From Hymenopellis radicata (taxonomy: Eukaryota > Basidiomycota > Agaricomycetes > Agaricales > Physalacriaceae), in NCBI GenBank assembly GCA_015501595.1, contig JADNRX010000044.1, forward strand, positions 171,323 to 235,322: a stretch of DNA of 64,000 nt. The letters are read 5' to 3'. The notes below the pieces were generated by a model. The model made no database searches, was not told the DNA's origin, and saw nothing but the letters and a program-made list of their open reading frames with translations. How positions within the stretch are numbered: position 1 is the first letter of the stretch; each line of letters opens with the position of its first letter. A program made the position numbers and the translations under genes. Below are positions 35,186 to 46,644 of this stretch, piece after piece.

Positions 35186-36547
35186 GATGCTGTGGCGCAA
35201 AGTCAGAATGAAAGCCAAAGTTATCTCGCAATTGGCTGACCGTTATGAGGTAGTACACGGAGTGGGGTTCTATGCAGAGCGCACCGGAAGTTGCTTGAGA
35301 ATATATACCTCGTCTGATGGGCGTCCGCTTAAAGCAATCTCCACACTGAAGTGGAGTAACGCCGTTTAAACTTCCAAGGGTGATTCCGGTGAAAGACAAA
35401 GCAAGGCGAGACCCTTTTGACGCCACATAGCATTGACGGCAGACCCCTGTAAAGAGGCCTCATCATCGTTGTGATCGGGCTTGACGAGGACACAGTTGTT
35501 TCTTCGGCTGCTGAACGGTGTTGTCCTAATGACGTCCAGGCACAACTGTCAATTGAAACTGCGTCATCTCATCCGATCACAACATCGCATACCTTCCTTT
35601 TTGGGACACTCACCTCGATTTCCTTGCCACTCGCGTCGTGTTACTTCAAAGACATTGACGCCCATCAGACGTATCATCAAACTGCGCTAGAGGAAACGGA
35701 AAGCTTCTCTGCCTGCTACATGCGATGTCGTTGAGTCGACCTTCATGTCTGCCACAGGCTGCATTCAAGGCAAACTTGAGCCGTACGACAGGAACTTTGA
35801 AAGTTGAGGAGTCACCTTTCGCCGCGGCTGCAGTAAACCTGAGTGACTCAATGGCTATGTGAATTGTGGTCTGTACACCTGCTGTATAAATATGTGCAAG
35901 AACTTCCTACAGTACAATGCATGTGTAGAAAGCACGAGTCGATCGATTCTCTTCTAAATTTTGCCTCACTTAATGAAGGGTCAGCCAGGCGCTGGTCTTC
36001 GCTCGACGCTTGCTTGAACTGAGTAACAATTTGAAGTTGCAAGCAGCAACTTGTTACTTGAAGTCTTCAGCTCACTTGCCAGTGAATCGTGCGCGCTCGC
36101 CACCACCTGGCATCCTCGGACCTCCAGGCTCCAGGCTCGCCGGCAGTAGGGTTGCCAGATACCGAATATCGCGCCGTTCGATATTTAACCAGTTAATAAC
36201 GGTTAATAGCCGGGTTATCAACAGCCCGCCGAGGAGGTAAGTTTTGGGCAGTTATTAACCACTCATGATGCAGTCATGTGAGCAGGCTGGGCACGCGCGG
36301 CGCGGGATCAGTGAGGAGGAGGAGGGTGATTTGTAGGCAAGGGGGCCGGCAATGAGCTGCTGGACCATCAGTAGAACTCAAATTAGACCATTTAAGTTGA
36401 ACCCACAAGAGAGGTTTTTGAGCGCCTGAAAAGAAAATTTTGCCTCAGACTCCGAGGACGACAGATCCTCAGCTAGACCGGGAAAAGTATAAATATAAAT
36501 ACGCCACATTGCATCATGTGGCGGTTATTTAATCATTTAAAAATCTA
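35186..36547. other. intergenic, nothing recognised
   Basis: About 1.36 kb between the F-box-like gene and the tRNA. There is an AT-rich patch near 36170-36210 with taaccagttaataacggtta-like imperfect repeats, otherwise no structure or gene I can support. Confidence 0.4.
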
Positions 36548-36645
36548 GCCCACCGCGAGGGTCGAACTCGCAGCCTTCAGATGTGAAAGGTTCGCACTGC
36601 CCTGCCTTAAAAGTCTGACGCTCTATCCGATTGAGCTAGGCGGGC
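36548..36645 (-). tRNA. tRNA-Lys (anticodon TTT) with intron
   Basis: The minus strand reads a complete cloverleaf: acceptor gcccgcc pairing with the 3' ggtgggc, D arm gctcaatcggatagagc, anticodon stem tcaga/tctga with loop cttttaa, and T arm ctgcgagttcgaccctcgcg-type. A 25 bp intron (36583-36607) follows position 37; removing it leaves 73 nt, the normal size for fungal tRNA-Lys. Confidence 0.93.
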
Positions 36646-37030
36646 GGTGTTGTTCCTTGCTTTCCATATCGCCACATAGCGTTTGCCTTTCTGATTTGAG
36701 TTCCTTCACGTCATGCAAACTCGAGGTTGCCTCGTGTTTGTTCTTACGCTCTTACTTTCACTGAAGCTATCTCCGATGTTCTACGCCGTGTCCCTCGCAG
36801 TTCTCAGTTTCCGAAGTAATACGAATGCAACGAAACATCAAAACTCGTGTCCTTTTTACAGCTGTAACGTCCAATTCGTGTACATGTCTCTTATCGATGG
36901 GGCGTTTACACGCCCTCACCTCGGGGCAAATGCTGTGTTCCTTCATCAGAAGTCGACTTCTTAGCCTCTACAGCACAACGTTAATATAAGACCCGAGGCT
37001 CTCTGACGGGTTTACCCCCTTACTGGCACT
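36646..37030. other. intergenic, 5' flank of WW-domain gene
   Basis: Contains a minor plus-strand open frame (36713-36964) with no family motif. It probably holds the tRNA 5' flank and the WW gene promoter. Confidence 0.4.
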
Positions 37031-39597
37031 ATGCTTCAACCTCTTCGCAACCTCGTCAAGGTTATTTACTTGGCGCCGTTCAACCTCACCGACCACTCGA
37101 CATCTGCTGCGTTTCGAAGATCTGAATCGCACCGATGGCTGCACCATTCACGTGGGCCGCTGGTGGCCATTCCCACTCCCGACACAGTCATCATGGACTC
37201 AGGCTCCATCTCGTCGGATCATCCGACTGCTGAAGGCGGAGGAGACGAGGCTATAGAGATGGGGCCCATCGAGCATTCAAGTGACGTTACTGACCACAGC
37301 AGTGCCCGTGGCGGAGAAGAGATCCGTGTAGAAGATGTTCCTCAACCAGGACCCTCTCAGACTACGCAAGCAGACCATGACGACTCTCTCAGTATGGTTG
37401 GTCAAGAGGAATACAAGACAGATGGTGGCCTGTGGCGATTTGAGCAAATGGTTCCTAAAAGCGAGGATCGTTACAACAGGACCCGCCACATGTGAGCCAG
37501 GTTTCCTCTATTACGATGCCAGTTTATAGCTCACTTCTTTTCTGTAGAGGAGAAACGGCGCCGGATATCAAGTCCCTCACGCCACAGGCTTTTCAGAGAG
37601 ATTTTAAATAGTATTATGTTTCTCATCCAGATACAATGCTTCTCTGACGCTTGTTTCTTAGTGATAATCTTCCGCCCGGCTGGGAACGGCGTGTTCATTC
37701 CGAAGGAAAGGTGTACTACCTGCACAAAGAAGATGTAAGTCCTCGCTATGCATCAGCAGTCGATTGGGCAGTCATAACAATTTCGTAGAGAATCATAACC
37801 GAAGACGAGATGCTGGACTTGCGAACTGCGACATTCATTGACAGAGACTTTCGTCGTATCCTCTCGCACACGGTTGAACGTAATGTCGACCAGATGCCCG
37901 AGGACTATCACGTTGTCGTTAGATTCGTAGATTTGGGCTATGATCCAGAGGACTCAAGAGACCCGACTGGTGCTAGATACGAACACTACGTTGCGGATCA
38001 CGACAAATCCTTGATTTTCTGGCTCAATGTGCAGGAAGACTTTGAAATCGACATTTCACACTTCGCTCTTCGTGGTGAATTAAGTCCTAACCAGCATAAA
38101 TGTAAGCCACCCTTCTCTTGTTTCACACGGATGACCAAAATCTTTATGTAGCCATCCTAGAATGGTATTACTAGTGAGAGCTAACTGATATTATGAATAG
38201 AGTCGCCTGATGCATCATCTTTAGCCAACATGTCTCGTACTTCCCAGATGCCCGCCGGCCAACTGATCGTGAATGGGACGAGCTTCAACTGACATTGGCC
38301 AATGCTCACATGGGTCCGTTTGCTTGACCTGTGCTCCGCGCCAATTCTAATCGCCATTTGACAGATCTGGTCACCTCACCGAAGTCTACGATCTATCTTT
38401 CTCCGGACAAGCTCGACGAGATGACAAAGATTGTCAAAACTGCTCGCCGTACTTCGTTTGTTTTAGGTACGCGCTGACTAAATTACCTTGACGCCTATTT
38501 GACGCCGCCTTGCAGGACGCATTAAAGAGTCTCTGCGTCAGTACGTTTCGGATCCTATTCACCCTCGCTCATGCTTCTTTTCAGTCTATGGGCAAATCAT
38601 CAATTATCACGGAGAGCCTTGTGCGAGACTGAACATTTGTGATTCCGTCTACGAGAAAACCACCGAGAGGACACCATCTTTCCTGTTCAAGATCCTGTCG
38701 CCGATTTTGCTGTACGCACCAGATGCGCACCTGAAATCACTCGATAAAATATGGGTAGATAAAATCACAGCCCCGAAAGTATGGAACGCTTTAGTGGAGA
38801 AGCTCAACGCCGAGTGGAATACATACATGCTCATTGTGAGTGCCTCCATGAGCATTAGAGGTCACTGACATATAGTCATCAATCATAGGCCACGGTATTT
38901 CTGACCACCAATGTAGCCTTCCTTGCGATTCCTGTTGTCGATGACACATTGAAGATCCATCCACTAAAGTCCCCATCGCACATATTTAGTTTTCTCTCGA
39001 CTCTGGCCAACCTATGCGGCATCATAATGGGGCTCATTCTAATGCGTCACCACCGGACCAAGACGCTTAATGCAGTGGTGGGTACAACAAGATTCACTGC
39101 GACTAGGCTTGGAGACTAACGATTCCGACTAGGATGCCTTCCTCCATCGCATGTATGGCTCCAATTCCGGTTTCGAAAACTTGGCCATCCTGTACAGCTT
39201 TCCGTATGCTTTGCTGATGTGGGGGTGAGCCGGCTTTGACCTCTCCGAATAAGTCGTACGCTGACACGAATTGTACAGCGTTCTATTCTTCACGGCTGCC
39301 TTTGTGACCATGTGCTTTGAAGCCGATGTGCCGTGGATGCGAATTGCTATGGGGCTCCCCGTGGCCATCTTCCTCTTCGTCGTCTTGTGGTGTATCACGA
39401 AGCTGTGGGAATCCGACACCTGGTCGTCGCAGGCCGTAGACGTCTTCCTGAACATGCTGGGGTGGTTTTCCAAGTCCGAGGAAAACACAAAAAAGGCGCT
39501 GTGGCTGCGAGTGAGAGATGGATTCAACAGGGTATTCCGTACCAATCGTGTACGTGGAGATGAAGAGAGTGGTAGTACTGCGGTGAATCAGAGTTGA
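37031..39597 (+). CDS. WW-domain membrane protein (agaricomycete family); one-base frame break
   Basis: Ten exons: 37031-37491, 37548-37610, 37662-37734, 37789-38101, 38201-38313, 38365-38466, 38516-38832, 38889-39077, 39133-39224, 39279-39597; about 680 residues. A disordered N terminus leads to a WW-like domain (YDNLPPGWERRVHSEGKVYY). A mushroom-specific region follows (SYFPDARRPTDREWDELQL, FKILSPILLYAPDAHLKSLD, KIWVDKI), then four C-terminal hydrophobic segments (VFLTTNVAFLAIPVV, LCGIIMGLILM, FFTAAFVTMCF, AIFLFVVLW). Exon 38201-38313 has 113 bases where phases need 114. The break lies near 38212-38220, upstream of SQHVSYFPD. WW domains bind proline motifs; no member has a known role. The ATG at 37193 is an alternative start. 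Confidence 0.82.
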
Positions 39598-39683
39598 GAG
39601 ACCAAGAAATGTTTTGCTGTTCTCCTATGTTGTATGTATATCAGTGTACCATTAGAACTGCGCATGTATTATGTTTATGGTCG

Positions 39684-40461
39684 TTATATGGGTATCGATT
39701 CAAGTTCTTTCAAAGTCCAATACTTCTTCATGTTTTCGCCTTGCAGATCAGCGACCTGTGGATTGGACTTTATCAAGACAAGGAGGCTCTTGTGGAACGC
39801 CAGACCTTACCTCTTGATCCAAGTGCGTGAACAGAACATCTTTGAAGCCATCGAGGCACGCTCTCATCTCCTCTGGCGAGTACGTGGATGGATCCTGTTT
39901 CCACTTGTGCAAGAGCTTCGCGAGGGATTCGAGCCCTGTTTTCAGCCGCGTCAGATAAGCGTACAAGCAACGCCAACGCCGACGCACCATCGTGGATACC
40001 CTGGTGCGACTTGAGATGTTCATGGTCGGCAGCAAAGGAGGGCATCCTCTTTCCCAAAACCGGAAATATGTGCCTCTCTTCGATCGTGTGGTGCGAGGTC
40101 AAGTCTGTTCAGTATGAGGTGGGTTCTGAGTGACAAGAAAGCGCGGCGGTAAACGTACGGTGCTCGAATTGGCGAGCGCTATGGAGGTACAGGGTGAGGT
40201 TCATCCCGCGATTGTTGAACGAGCCATCGGCAAGCTACGCATCGCGTCAATTACGGCTCTGAACGATACATCAAAACGGACGTACCTCATGCAGATTATT
40301 GACTGTAGATGTGTTGAGAAAAGGATGCGGGAGGCATGTAACAAAGACATACATTCTTGTTTGAACCATTCGTGGAACGTGCTCATTCGCTCACTCAACT
40401 TCAAGTCGTAAATTAGCACTTGAATGTCAAGATCAGAACTTGGGACGTTACACGGTTCCAT
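39684..40461 (-). CDS. hemerythrin-like HHE cation-binding protein
   Basis: Six exons on the minus strand: 40353-40461, 40286-40302 (a 17-base micro-exon), 40159-40234, 39988-40104, 39811-39935, 39684-39755; 171 residues. The ligand helices are visible: MSTFHEWFKQEFNNLHELAD, FEHHLTSHHTIEERHIFPVL, AADHEHLKSHQGIHDGLESL and DVLFTHLDQEV, ending in ENMKKYWTLKELESIPI. Hemerythrin-like four-helix proteins bind a di-iron site through His/Glu/Asp; fungal copies may sense or store oxygen or iron, but roles are unproven. Converges with the WW gene, 86 bp between stops. Confidence 0.9.
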
Positions 40462-40723
40462 TTCCGCTCCTCATAGGATGTCATTGTAACGAGAGTTCGA
40501 TACGAGTATTTGGCACTTCGAAGGGCGGTCCATACGAGCATCTACTCCTTTTATTCACCTCCAGCAGGCTTTGTAAATGGTCATGAGCGCCTGTCAACAG
40601 AAATGACACAAGCGTGATGGCTGTGTTGGACAGGCACGCCATTGACGATAGCACGATTAGCAAACTGCTGTCAGCATGAGTAACGACTTTGACAGTACAA
40701 GGTAAGCTAAGGAGTTGGCTATT
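40462..40723. other. intergenic upstream of the hemerythrin-like gene
   Basis: Upstream flank of the minus-strand hemerythrin-like gene. No coding signal is seen. Confidence 0.4.
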
Positions 40724-41003
40724 CGTCCTCAAATCACGTACTCTCTAGTTCTAGCGCGGCGGTGAGCAACTAAGAGGACGAAAAGATTTACATCACGTAC
40801 GCTCAAAGTTGTCAGCAAGGTCAGACAACGCTCTGAAAGACCCATCCTCTTCCACTGATATTCCGAGGGCCGTCCTTGCCGAATGCACCGACATCGAACT
40901 TGATCTGCGTTTTCGTCCTTGCCAGCATTCGCGTTCCCAAACAACGTGAACCTGGTGAACGTAGGCTTCTTGTTCTTCTGAATCTTCAGACGACGTAGCA
41001 ATC
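40724..41003 (-). pseudogene. duplicated, decayed 3' end of COG2
   Basis: This segment repeats the last COG2 exon and its 3' flank (42133-42437), same orientation, from ttggctattcgtcctcaaat through gacgacgtag. It keeps KKPTF...FGNANAGKD and LADNFE-type coding, but several small deletions shift the frame. The rest of COG2 is absent. It ends 55 bp before the FBP21-like start codon. Confidence 0.88.
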
Positions 41004-41057
41004 GAGTGATCGGACTTGGGGTTGAGCGTTATCTAATCGCGCCTTCCTCCAACCATC

Positions 41058-42045
41058 ATGAGTGAATACTGGGTCTCCAAGAAAAAGTACTTTTGCAAGT
41101 ACTGCGATATCTACATCACTGACGATGCGCCTTCACGACAGCAACACGAGAATAGCCTGGGCCACAAAGGCAATAGGGACCGTTTCATCCGCGGTCTCTA
41201 CAAGGAAGGTGAGCGCCGCAAGAAGGACCAGGAGGAGGAGAAACGAGAAATGGCCAGAGTAGAGCTCGTATGTGGCCATATTTTCTTATTTTGACTGCTT
41301 CTCACCGTGCAAAAAGGCAGCCCAAGCGGCGTTCGCACAGGATGTCGGCTCTGGGAGAGCACGCCCTTCCATGAACAGTGTTGCATCGTCGTCGTCCTCA
41401 GAGTCCAGTAAACCCAGGCCCCCGTCTTCCCACCCTTTTGCCAACTACTCTACGGCTGCGTCTCTAGGCTTCACTGATCCTGACGCGGAGAGGATAGCCG
41501 CTCTCGCTCAGCAGAAACAGTCAGAAGGCGTTATATCATGCGCCTGGGAAGTCGTAGAGACAGCACCTCCAACTGTAGAGGAGCCCACCGCAGATGCGGC
41601 TTTGGGCAAGCGTCCAGCAGACGAGCAGGAGGATGCTGCGCGCGAATTCAAAATCCGCAAGCGTACGCTCGACGCTGGCTTGGAAAAGATCTACGACCCC
41701 GGACTGATAACACCAAAGCCGCGTAAAAAGGAGGAACCACCCTTGACATCTACACCAAACGACACTTCCGTTGAAGTGCCGAAATGGACCCCGAGCAAGT
41801 GGAAGCGATCTGGCGAGAAAGGTGTTTTAGAGTCTGACGTGGACTTCAACCCTGACAAATGGAAGCGAGCGGGTGCAGATGTTGAGGCAGAGCCATTCGA
41901 GGATGTCGAAGAACTGCCCGAGGAACAGGCTATCGACGGAAAAATTGAAGAGCCTTCTTCCGTTCCGTCTCCACCGCAAGGATCCAGTATGTTTAGAAAA
42001 CGGACACCTGCTACTGGTGGGACAAGAGGGAAAAGATCAATCTGA
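41058..42045 (+). CDS. FBP21/WBP4-like U1-type zinc-finger splicing protein
   Basis: Two exons, 41058-41267 and 41317-42045, joined by a 49 bp intron; 312 residues. The N terminus is the matrin/U1-C type finger of WBP4: EYWVSKKKYFCKYCDIYITD followed by HENSLGHKGN (C-x2-C...H-x5-H), then a basic helix RFIRGLYKEGERRKKDQEEE. The remainder is Lys/Glu/Pro-rich, with repeated KW(T/K) elements (PSKWKRSGEKG, PDKWKRAGAD). Animal WBP4 has WW domains after the finger; none is seen here, as in many fungi. WBP4/FBP21 acts in the activated spliceosome. The gene sits between COG2 and the COG2-derived fragment. Confidence 0.87.
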
Positions 42046-42222
42046 ATCATGCTCTGTATTGTACGTGCCGTACTCAATCAACATCCTGCGGAGTTTGCAG
42101 CTAATAATTGGCTAATAACGTACTCGGCCAACGGATGTAAGAAGTTGGCTATTCGTCCTCAAATCAGGTAGTCTCTAGCTCTAGTGCGGCGGTGAGCACC
42201 TAGGAGGACGAAAAGATATACA

Positions 42223-45200
42223 TCACGTACGATCAAAGTTGTCAGCAAGGTCACACAACGCTCTGAAAGACTCGTCCTCTTCCACCGATATTCCGAGGGC
42301 CACCGCACCCTTGCCGAATGCCTCAACATCGAGCCTCATCTGCGTTTTTATCCGCTCATCGTCCTCGTCGTCCTTGCCAGCATTCGCGTTCCCAAACAAC
42401 GAGAACGTGGGCTTCTTGTTCTTCTTCAGACGACGTAGTGCATCCTCAATCTTCTTGAGTTCAACAAGATTGGCAAAGTACCTGGAAGTAAGACATCAGC
42501 ACGGACGTTTTATAGCGGACCTCAGGATAAGCTATACCTCTGCAACACAGTATCAAAGACTCTTCTCGTTATCGACTCTCGAAGCTCAGTGGGAAGGGAC
42601 GCTCCAGTTCCGTTACCAGAGAAAAAGCTCTTCACTGGGCCTAAAAGTTCGGCGACAAATTTGCTGGATTTAGTGAGTGGGCGCTTGTCGCGTTCGCCGC
42701 GGAACTGCGTAGGAATTCCCCTCAGATTATGCAACGCGTCCGAGCACCGTCTTGATAATATCGTTACCATCCATTTGTCGATGCTAGGAATCAACGAGGA
42801 AAGATTTGAGAGTGATCTCTGCAACACGACTAAAGGCATGATCAGTCGATAGATCGCTCGAGGACAATCCAGACCAACCTTCATAGTCCGACGCATCAGA
42901 GTCCACCGTCTCTGCTCGAGGGAGCATGCGGCTAATCTGCTCATTCCAGAGCTCAAGAACGGACTTTTGCATCATGTTGACATCAAGAATCGCGGCAGTG
43001 TAATGCAAGAGATGTGTATCATCAGCCGCCACACTCTCAGCAGCAGCTTCGGGTTGGGGAACAGGCGTTGCGGAGCGGGGGATAGGTGTCGAGGAGCGAG
43101 GAGTAGGTGTCGAAGAACGAATTGGACCCCCCGAAGATGGAGCAATATGCTTCCTTTCTAGTGTAGAAAGGCTATCCTTGAGCCATGTCTTGAACCGACT
43201 GATGAGCTTGAAAATGTTGAGTTGGTATCATTGATGAGGTGTTCTGAACATACCTGAAGAGTTAATCGCCAGAACCGATGGCTTAGCTCAGGAATGAAGA
43301 TCTCAGAACTCCAGCACGCGGTAATGGCAACCCAAACGGCATCAGCTTGTGAAGTGGCGAAAGAATCACTTCCTTGAAAAATACATCAAGTCAGACGTAA
43401 GTCAATGTTTTAAGGATAATAGTTACCATTGAGCTTTGGCTCGATCTTGAGCACAGATAACGCATCTTCCAGCCTCGACACGATCTCCTTCCACCGCATT
43501 TGGAAATATACGGGCAGCTGCCACCGTCGCTCAAAGGCATTAAAAGTAGGATGTGTCCGCATACTCTCCACGGAATGGTCGGGCGCAAGATACTCCAAAG
43601 ATCGTATAAAAGTTTGAGTTATGTCATAGTTCTGTATCCACGTCAACAGACGTGGTCTATTCGTCACCATCTCGACTGACCTTTCGGAAGACGTTCGGTT
43701 TGCCCACGGAAAAGACGACGCTCCCCAGCTCATCCATGATGGCACGTGCGAATTCATCCCACACTACGTTGGCCATTATCTCAAAGCCTTTACCGTCTCT
43801 CTCCGCAGGAAAAGTAGACAGTAAAGGAGTCAAACGGCCACCAGGAAGTGACTTGATGGACACCTTTTCCGCAATGTCCATTATCTTGCACAAATCCCTC
43901 TCGACGAATCTCAGAATCTGACAGTACAATTTAGCGAGGGGTTCGTCGCTCTCTTCCAGTACAGACATATAAGGCGATTGCCGCTTGCCCGCAGATGGTA
44001 GTGGGGATTGTTTCAAAGGAAACGCAGTGAACGGGGTGTAAGGTGTTTTGGGAGGGTGTAAGGACGCCGAGAAGCCAGCGCTGGTGGGATTGAACGGCGT
44101 ATGAGGTACGAGAGGTGATTGAGGTGCATTTAAAGCCCCGCTGTATATTGTCTTCAAGGCGCATACATGAGCGCGTGCTTTACGGTAGAGACATGCTTAC
44201 CTTTTTCACAAAACGGCGAATAATATCCCGTCTTATGATGTCCTCAGCGTCCCGCCAGAGCCCAAGCATATCGTATGTATGCATACATTCCGTCAAATCG
44301 ATGGGTAGTTTATCTTTGGCATCGAGAGTTTTGCGGTCACCTTTCCCTTCGGTGAGAGCCTGTAGTAAAGTGCTGAAATGGTGGTCGAGATCAGAAGACA
44401 AGGTCGACTGAATTCGGTCGATTCGCTGTGAGAAGATGAGGATTGTTGCAGTGCGCAATATCGACAAGCTTACAGACCCATTGCATCTCGTCCACAAAGG
44501 CGCAGTTGTCGTCCCTTGCCTTCGCGGCGTGGTATAAAAGTTGGGTGTACTCTGCAGCGACTCGACTTAGGTGTTTGGCTTGATTGCCGCGGGCTCTGCA
44601 GAAGTGTCACTTGAAGTTTGAAGGGTAATATGTGGGTGCCCTACTTGTCTTCCTGGCTGTCTGCGCTTGGAGAGGAGAGCAGACTGGGGCCATTGATGGG
44701 CTCCGCGTCATCATTAGAGGGAGAAGATATGACAAGGAGGCCTTCAAGTCGCGTCACGGACTCTGATATTTTCAAGAGCAGATGTAGCAATGCCTGCATG
44801 CTGAGTTGTCTGCCGAACGTCTCACGGAATTAGAATACCTTTTCTTCGCGCAGAACAGCACGGGTTTCCAGCTTTTGTTGTATGGCAGCCTGAGTGAGCT
44901 GAAGTTCGGATTTTGAAGCCTGGAAACCGTCAACGCGTGCAGGCCGCAAATCCAAGGGACAGACCAGTATCTCGGTTCGCAGGCCGCTTAATGGGGCCTT
45001 TAGTTTTCCTAACCGCAGGCCTTCCCCTCTCAAGTCTGTGCTCAGACTGATGAACGCCTCATAATCGTCGTTGATGAGTTTGACGAGCTCCTCCTTGAGT
45101 GTAGATAGGTAGTCACGGAGCTCCGACCGCAGGTCCTGTAGCGAGGTATGGGAGCGGGAGAGCAGAAACTGCTCAATGTCAAACGTGTCGGCCGTCAAGT

Positions 45201-45339
45201 ACGGGTTGGAGTGGGACAGCGGAACAAAGACGGGCAGGTCATGGCTAGGCTCGTCGTCGTGGGCGCGCTCCCGTGTCGCGAGCTCCTCGGCAAGACGCTC
45301 GAGCTGAAATGGGTCCGAGCCAGGCTCAGCGTCATTCAT
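42223..45339 (-). CDS. COG2: conserved oligomeric Golgi complex subunit 2
   Basis: Ten exons on the minus strand: 44839-45339, 44645-44793, 44478-44595, 44201-44425, 43681-44151, 43427-43631, 43254-43372, 42879-43206, 42538-42829, 42223-42481; 888 residues. The COG2 N-terminal block is near residues 30-165 (DTFDIEQFLLSRSHTSLQDL, RSELRDYLSTLKEELVKLIN, AFISLSTDLRGEG). The C-terminal COG2 domain carries LSNLSSLIPSIDKWMVTILS and RRVFDTVLQRYFANLVELKK. COG is an eight-subunit vesicle tether for retrograde traffic within the Golgi, and COG2 belongs to lobe A. All introns are 45-56 bp and in phase. Its 3' end has been duplicated at 40724-41003. It is divergent from NIF3. Confidence 0.93.
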
Positions 45340-45418
45340 TGAGAAAGGGCCGTGGGAATATCTCTGAGCGCGTTCTGTTTTTGGACGACATAACCCTACG
45401 ACAACGACGACCAACGCG
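45340..45418. promoter_or_regulatory. 79 bp divergent promoter COG2 / NIF3
   Basis: Only 79 bp separate the two start codons. Either leaders are extremely short or transcription starts overlap the opposite gene. The nominal COG2 start could also be one ATG downstream. Confidence 0.5.
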
Positions 45419-46587
45419 ATGACCTCGATACCGTTCGTGAGAACTGTATGCAAGGCCATGGAGCGTATTGCCCCTCTGCGCCTGGCCGAGCCCTGGGACA
45501 ACGTAAGTCACATTGAAATCACCTCCAACAAAAACTGTCGCGCTCATATGACTTGTTAGGTCGGCTTAATATTAGGTGCATCTTTTGTACTGACTCTGTA
45601 TATCACCTATGTCTAACTAGGTCTTCTATAGAATCGCCCTCCCAGCGACTCAAAGGCGTCAATCGCGTCCTTCTGACCATCGAGTCCGTCCACCCCTTCT
45701 CCGCGTGGTATACTACAACTAACAACGTTGCACAGTCTTACTACCGCGGTTCTACAAGAGTCTCTTGACCTGCTGGCACCGGTCATCATATCCTACCATC
45801 CCCCCGTATTCAAGGCCCTAAAGTCAATAACACTGTCGAATCCTCTACAGGCTTCCCTCCTGCGCTGTGCCGCCGAAGGCATCTCTGTTTACAGCCCTCA
45901 TTCATCAGTCGACTCCATCTGGGGAGGCATCAACGATTGGCTAGCTGAGGGTGTCCTTGACAGAAGCGTAGGCGACAGCGTACCGCTCGTCGGCATCAAG
46001 AAGGCGCCAAACGGCGAGCCGGAAGGGGGAGAGGGCAGGCTCGTCACCTTTCCTGACCCGCTTGACTTGAGTATCGTAATTTCCAGAATAAAAAAGACTC
46101 TTGGTCTATCTCAGAGTGGGTCTACGTCTTATCGGTGCAAGGATCGTCGAGACTGACGCGTTCGAACAGTTCAAGTCGCGTATGGAGCAAACAGTGCCTC
46201 AAAGACCATTCGGACTGTTGCCATATGTGCAGGATCAGGCGGTTCTATGCTCGTTGGCAGGGATGCAGACGTGTACTTTACCGGTGAGATGTCGCATGTA
46301 AGTCTGTTTGCAGATCCTTCGCCACCAGGATGCTGATTGTCTGATAAGCATGAGGTTTTGGCCTGTGTGGCTGATGGAAAACACGTAATTCTCTGTGAGG
46401 CGTCGTCGCGTGTTCTTCGTCTTGTTTCTTCTTATGGTTCTTAGGTGGACACACGAACACGGAGCGGGGATACCTTCCAGTTCTCGCAGGTAAACTGCTC
46501 AACGAAATCCAATCAGAGGGAAAGAATTTAGAAGGACTAGAGGTGCTTGTCAGCCAACGAGACGCTCATCCATTGGCATTCGTATAG
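45419..46587 (+). CDS. NIF3: NIF3-family metal-binding protein
   Basis: Seven exons: 45419-45502, 45560-45575 (a 16-base micro-exon), 45632-45683, 45736-46115, 46170-46297, 46349-46394, 46445-46587; 282 residues. NIF3 signatures in order: APLRLAEPWDNVGLIL, VIISYHPPVFKALKSI, VYSPHSSVDSIWGGINDWLA, IRTVAICAGSGGSMLVG, DVYFTGEMSHHEVLA and CGHTNTERGYLPVL. The two His-containing blocks supply the dimetal site. This family is widely conserved, and its biochemical activity is not settled despite the GTP cyclohydrolase 2-type label. The intron at 46116-46169 is needed to join LGLSQ to IQVAYG. Confidence 0.92.
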
Positions 46588-46644
46588 GTGAGTGACCCTC
46601 AAGGTCCAACTAATCAGCATTATTAAATAAATCCAATAAGTAGG

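Noticed and set aside
38516..38626. Intron at the GTACGT near 38539 in the WW gene
   Set aside because: Removing GTACGT...TTTCAG (46 bases) breaks the frame, whereas reading through stays open and joins KESLRQ to VYGQIINYHGEP.
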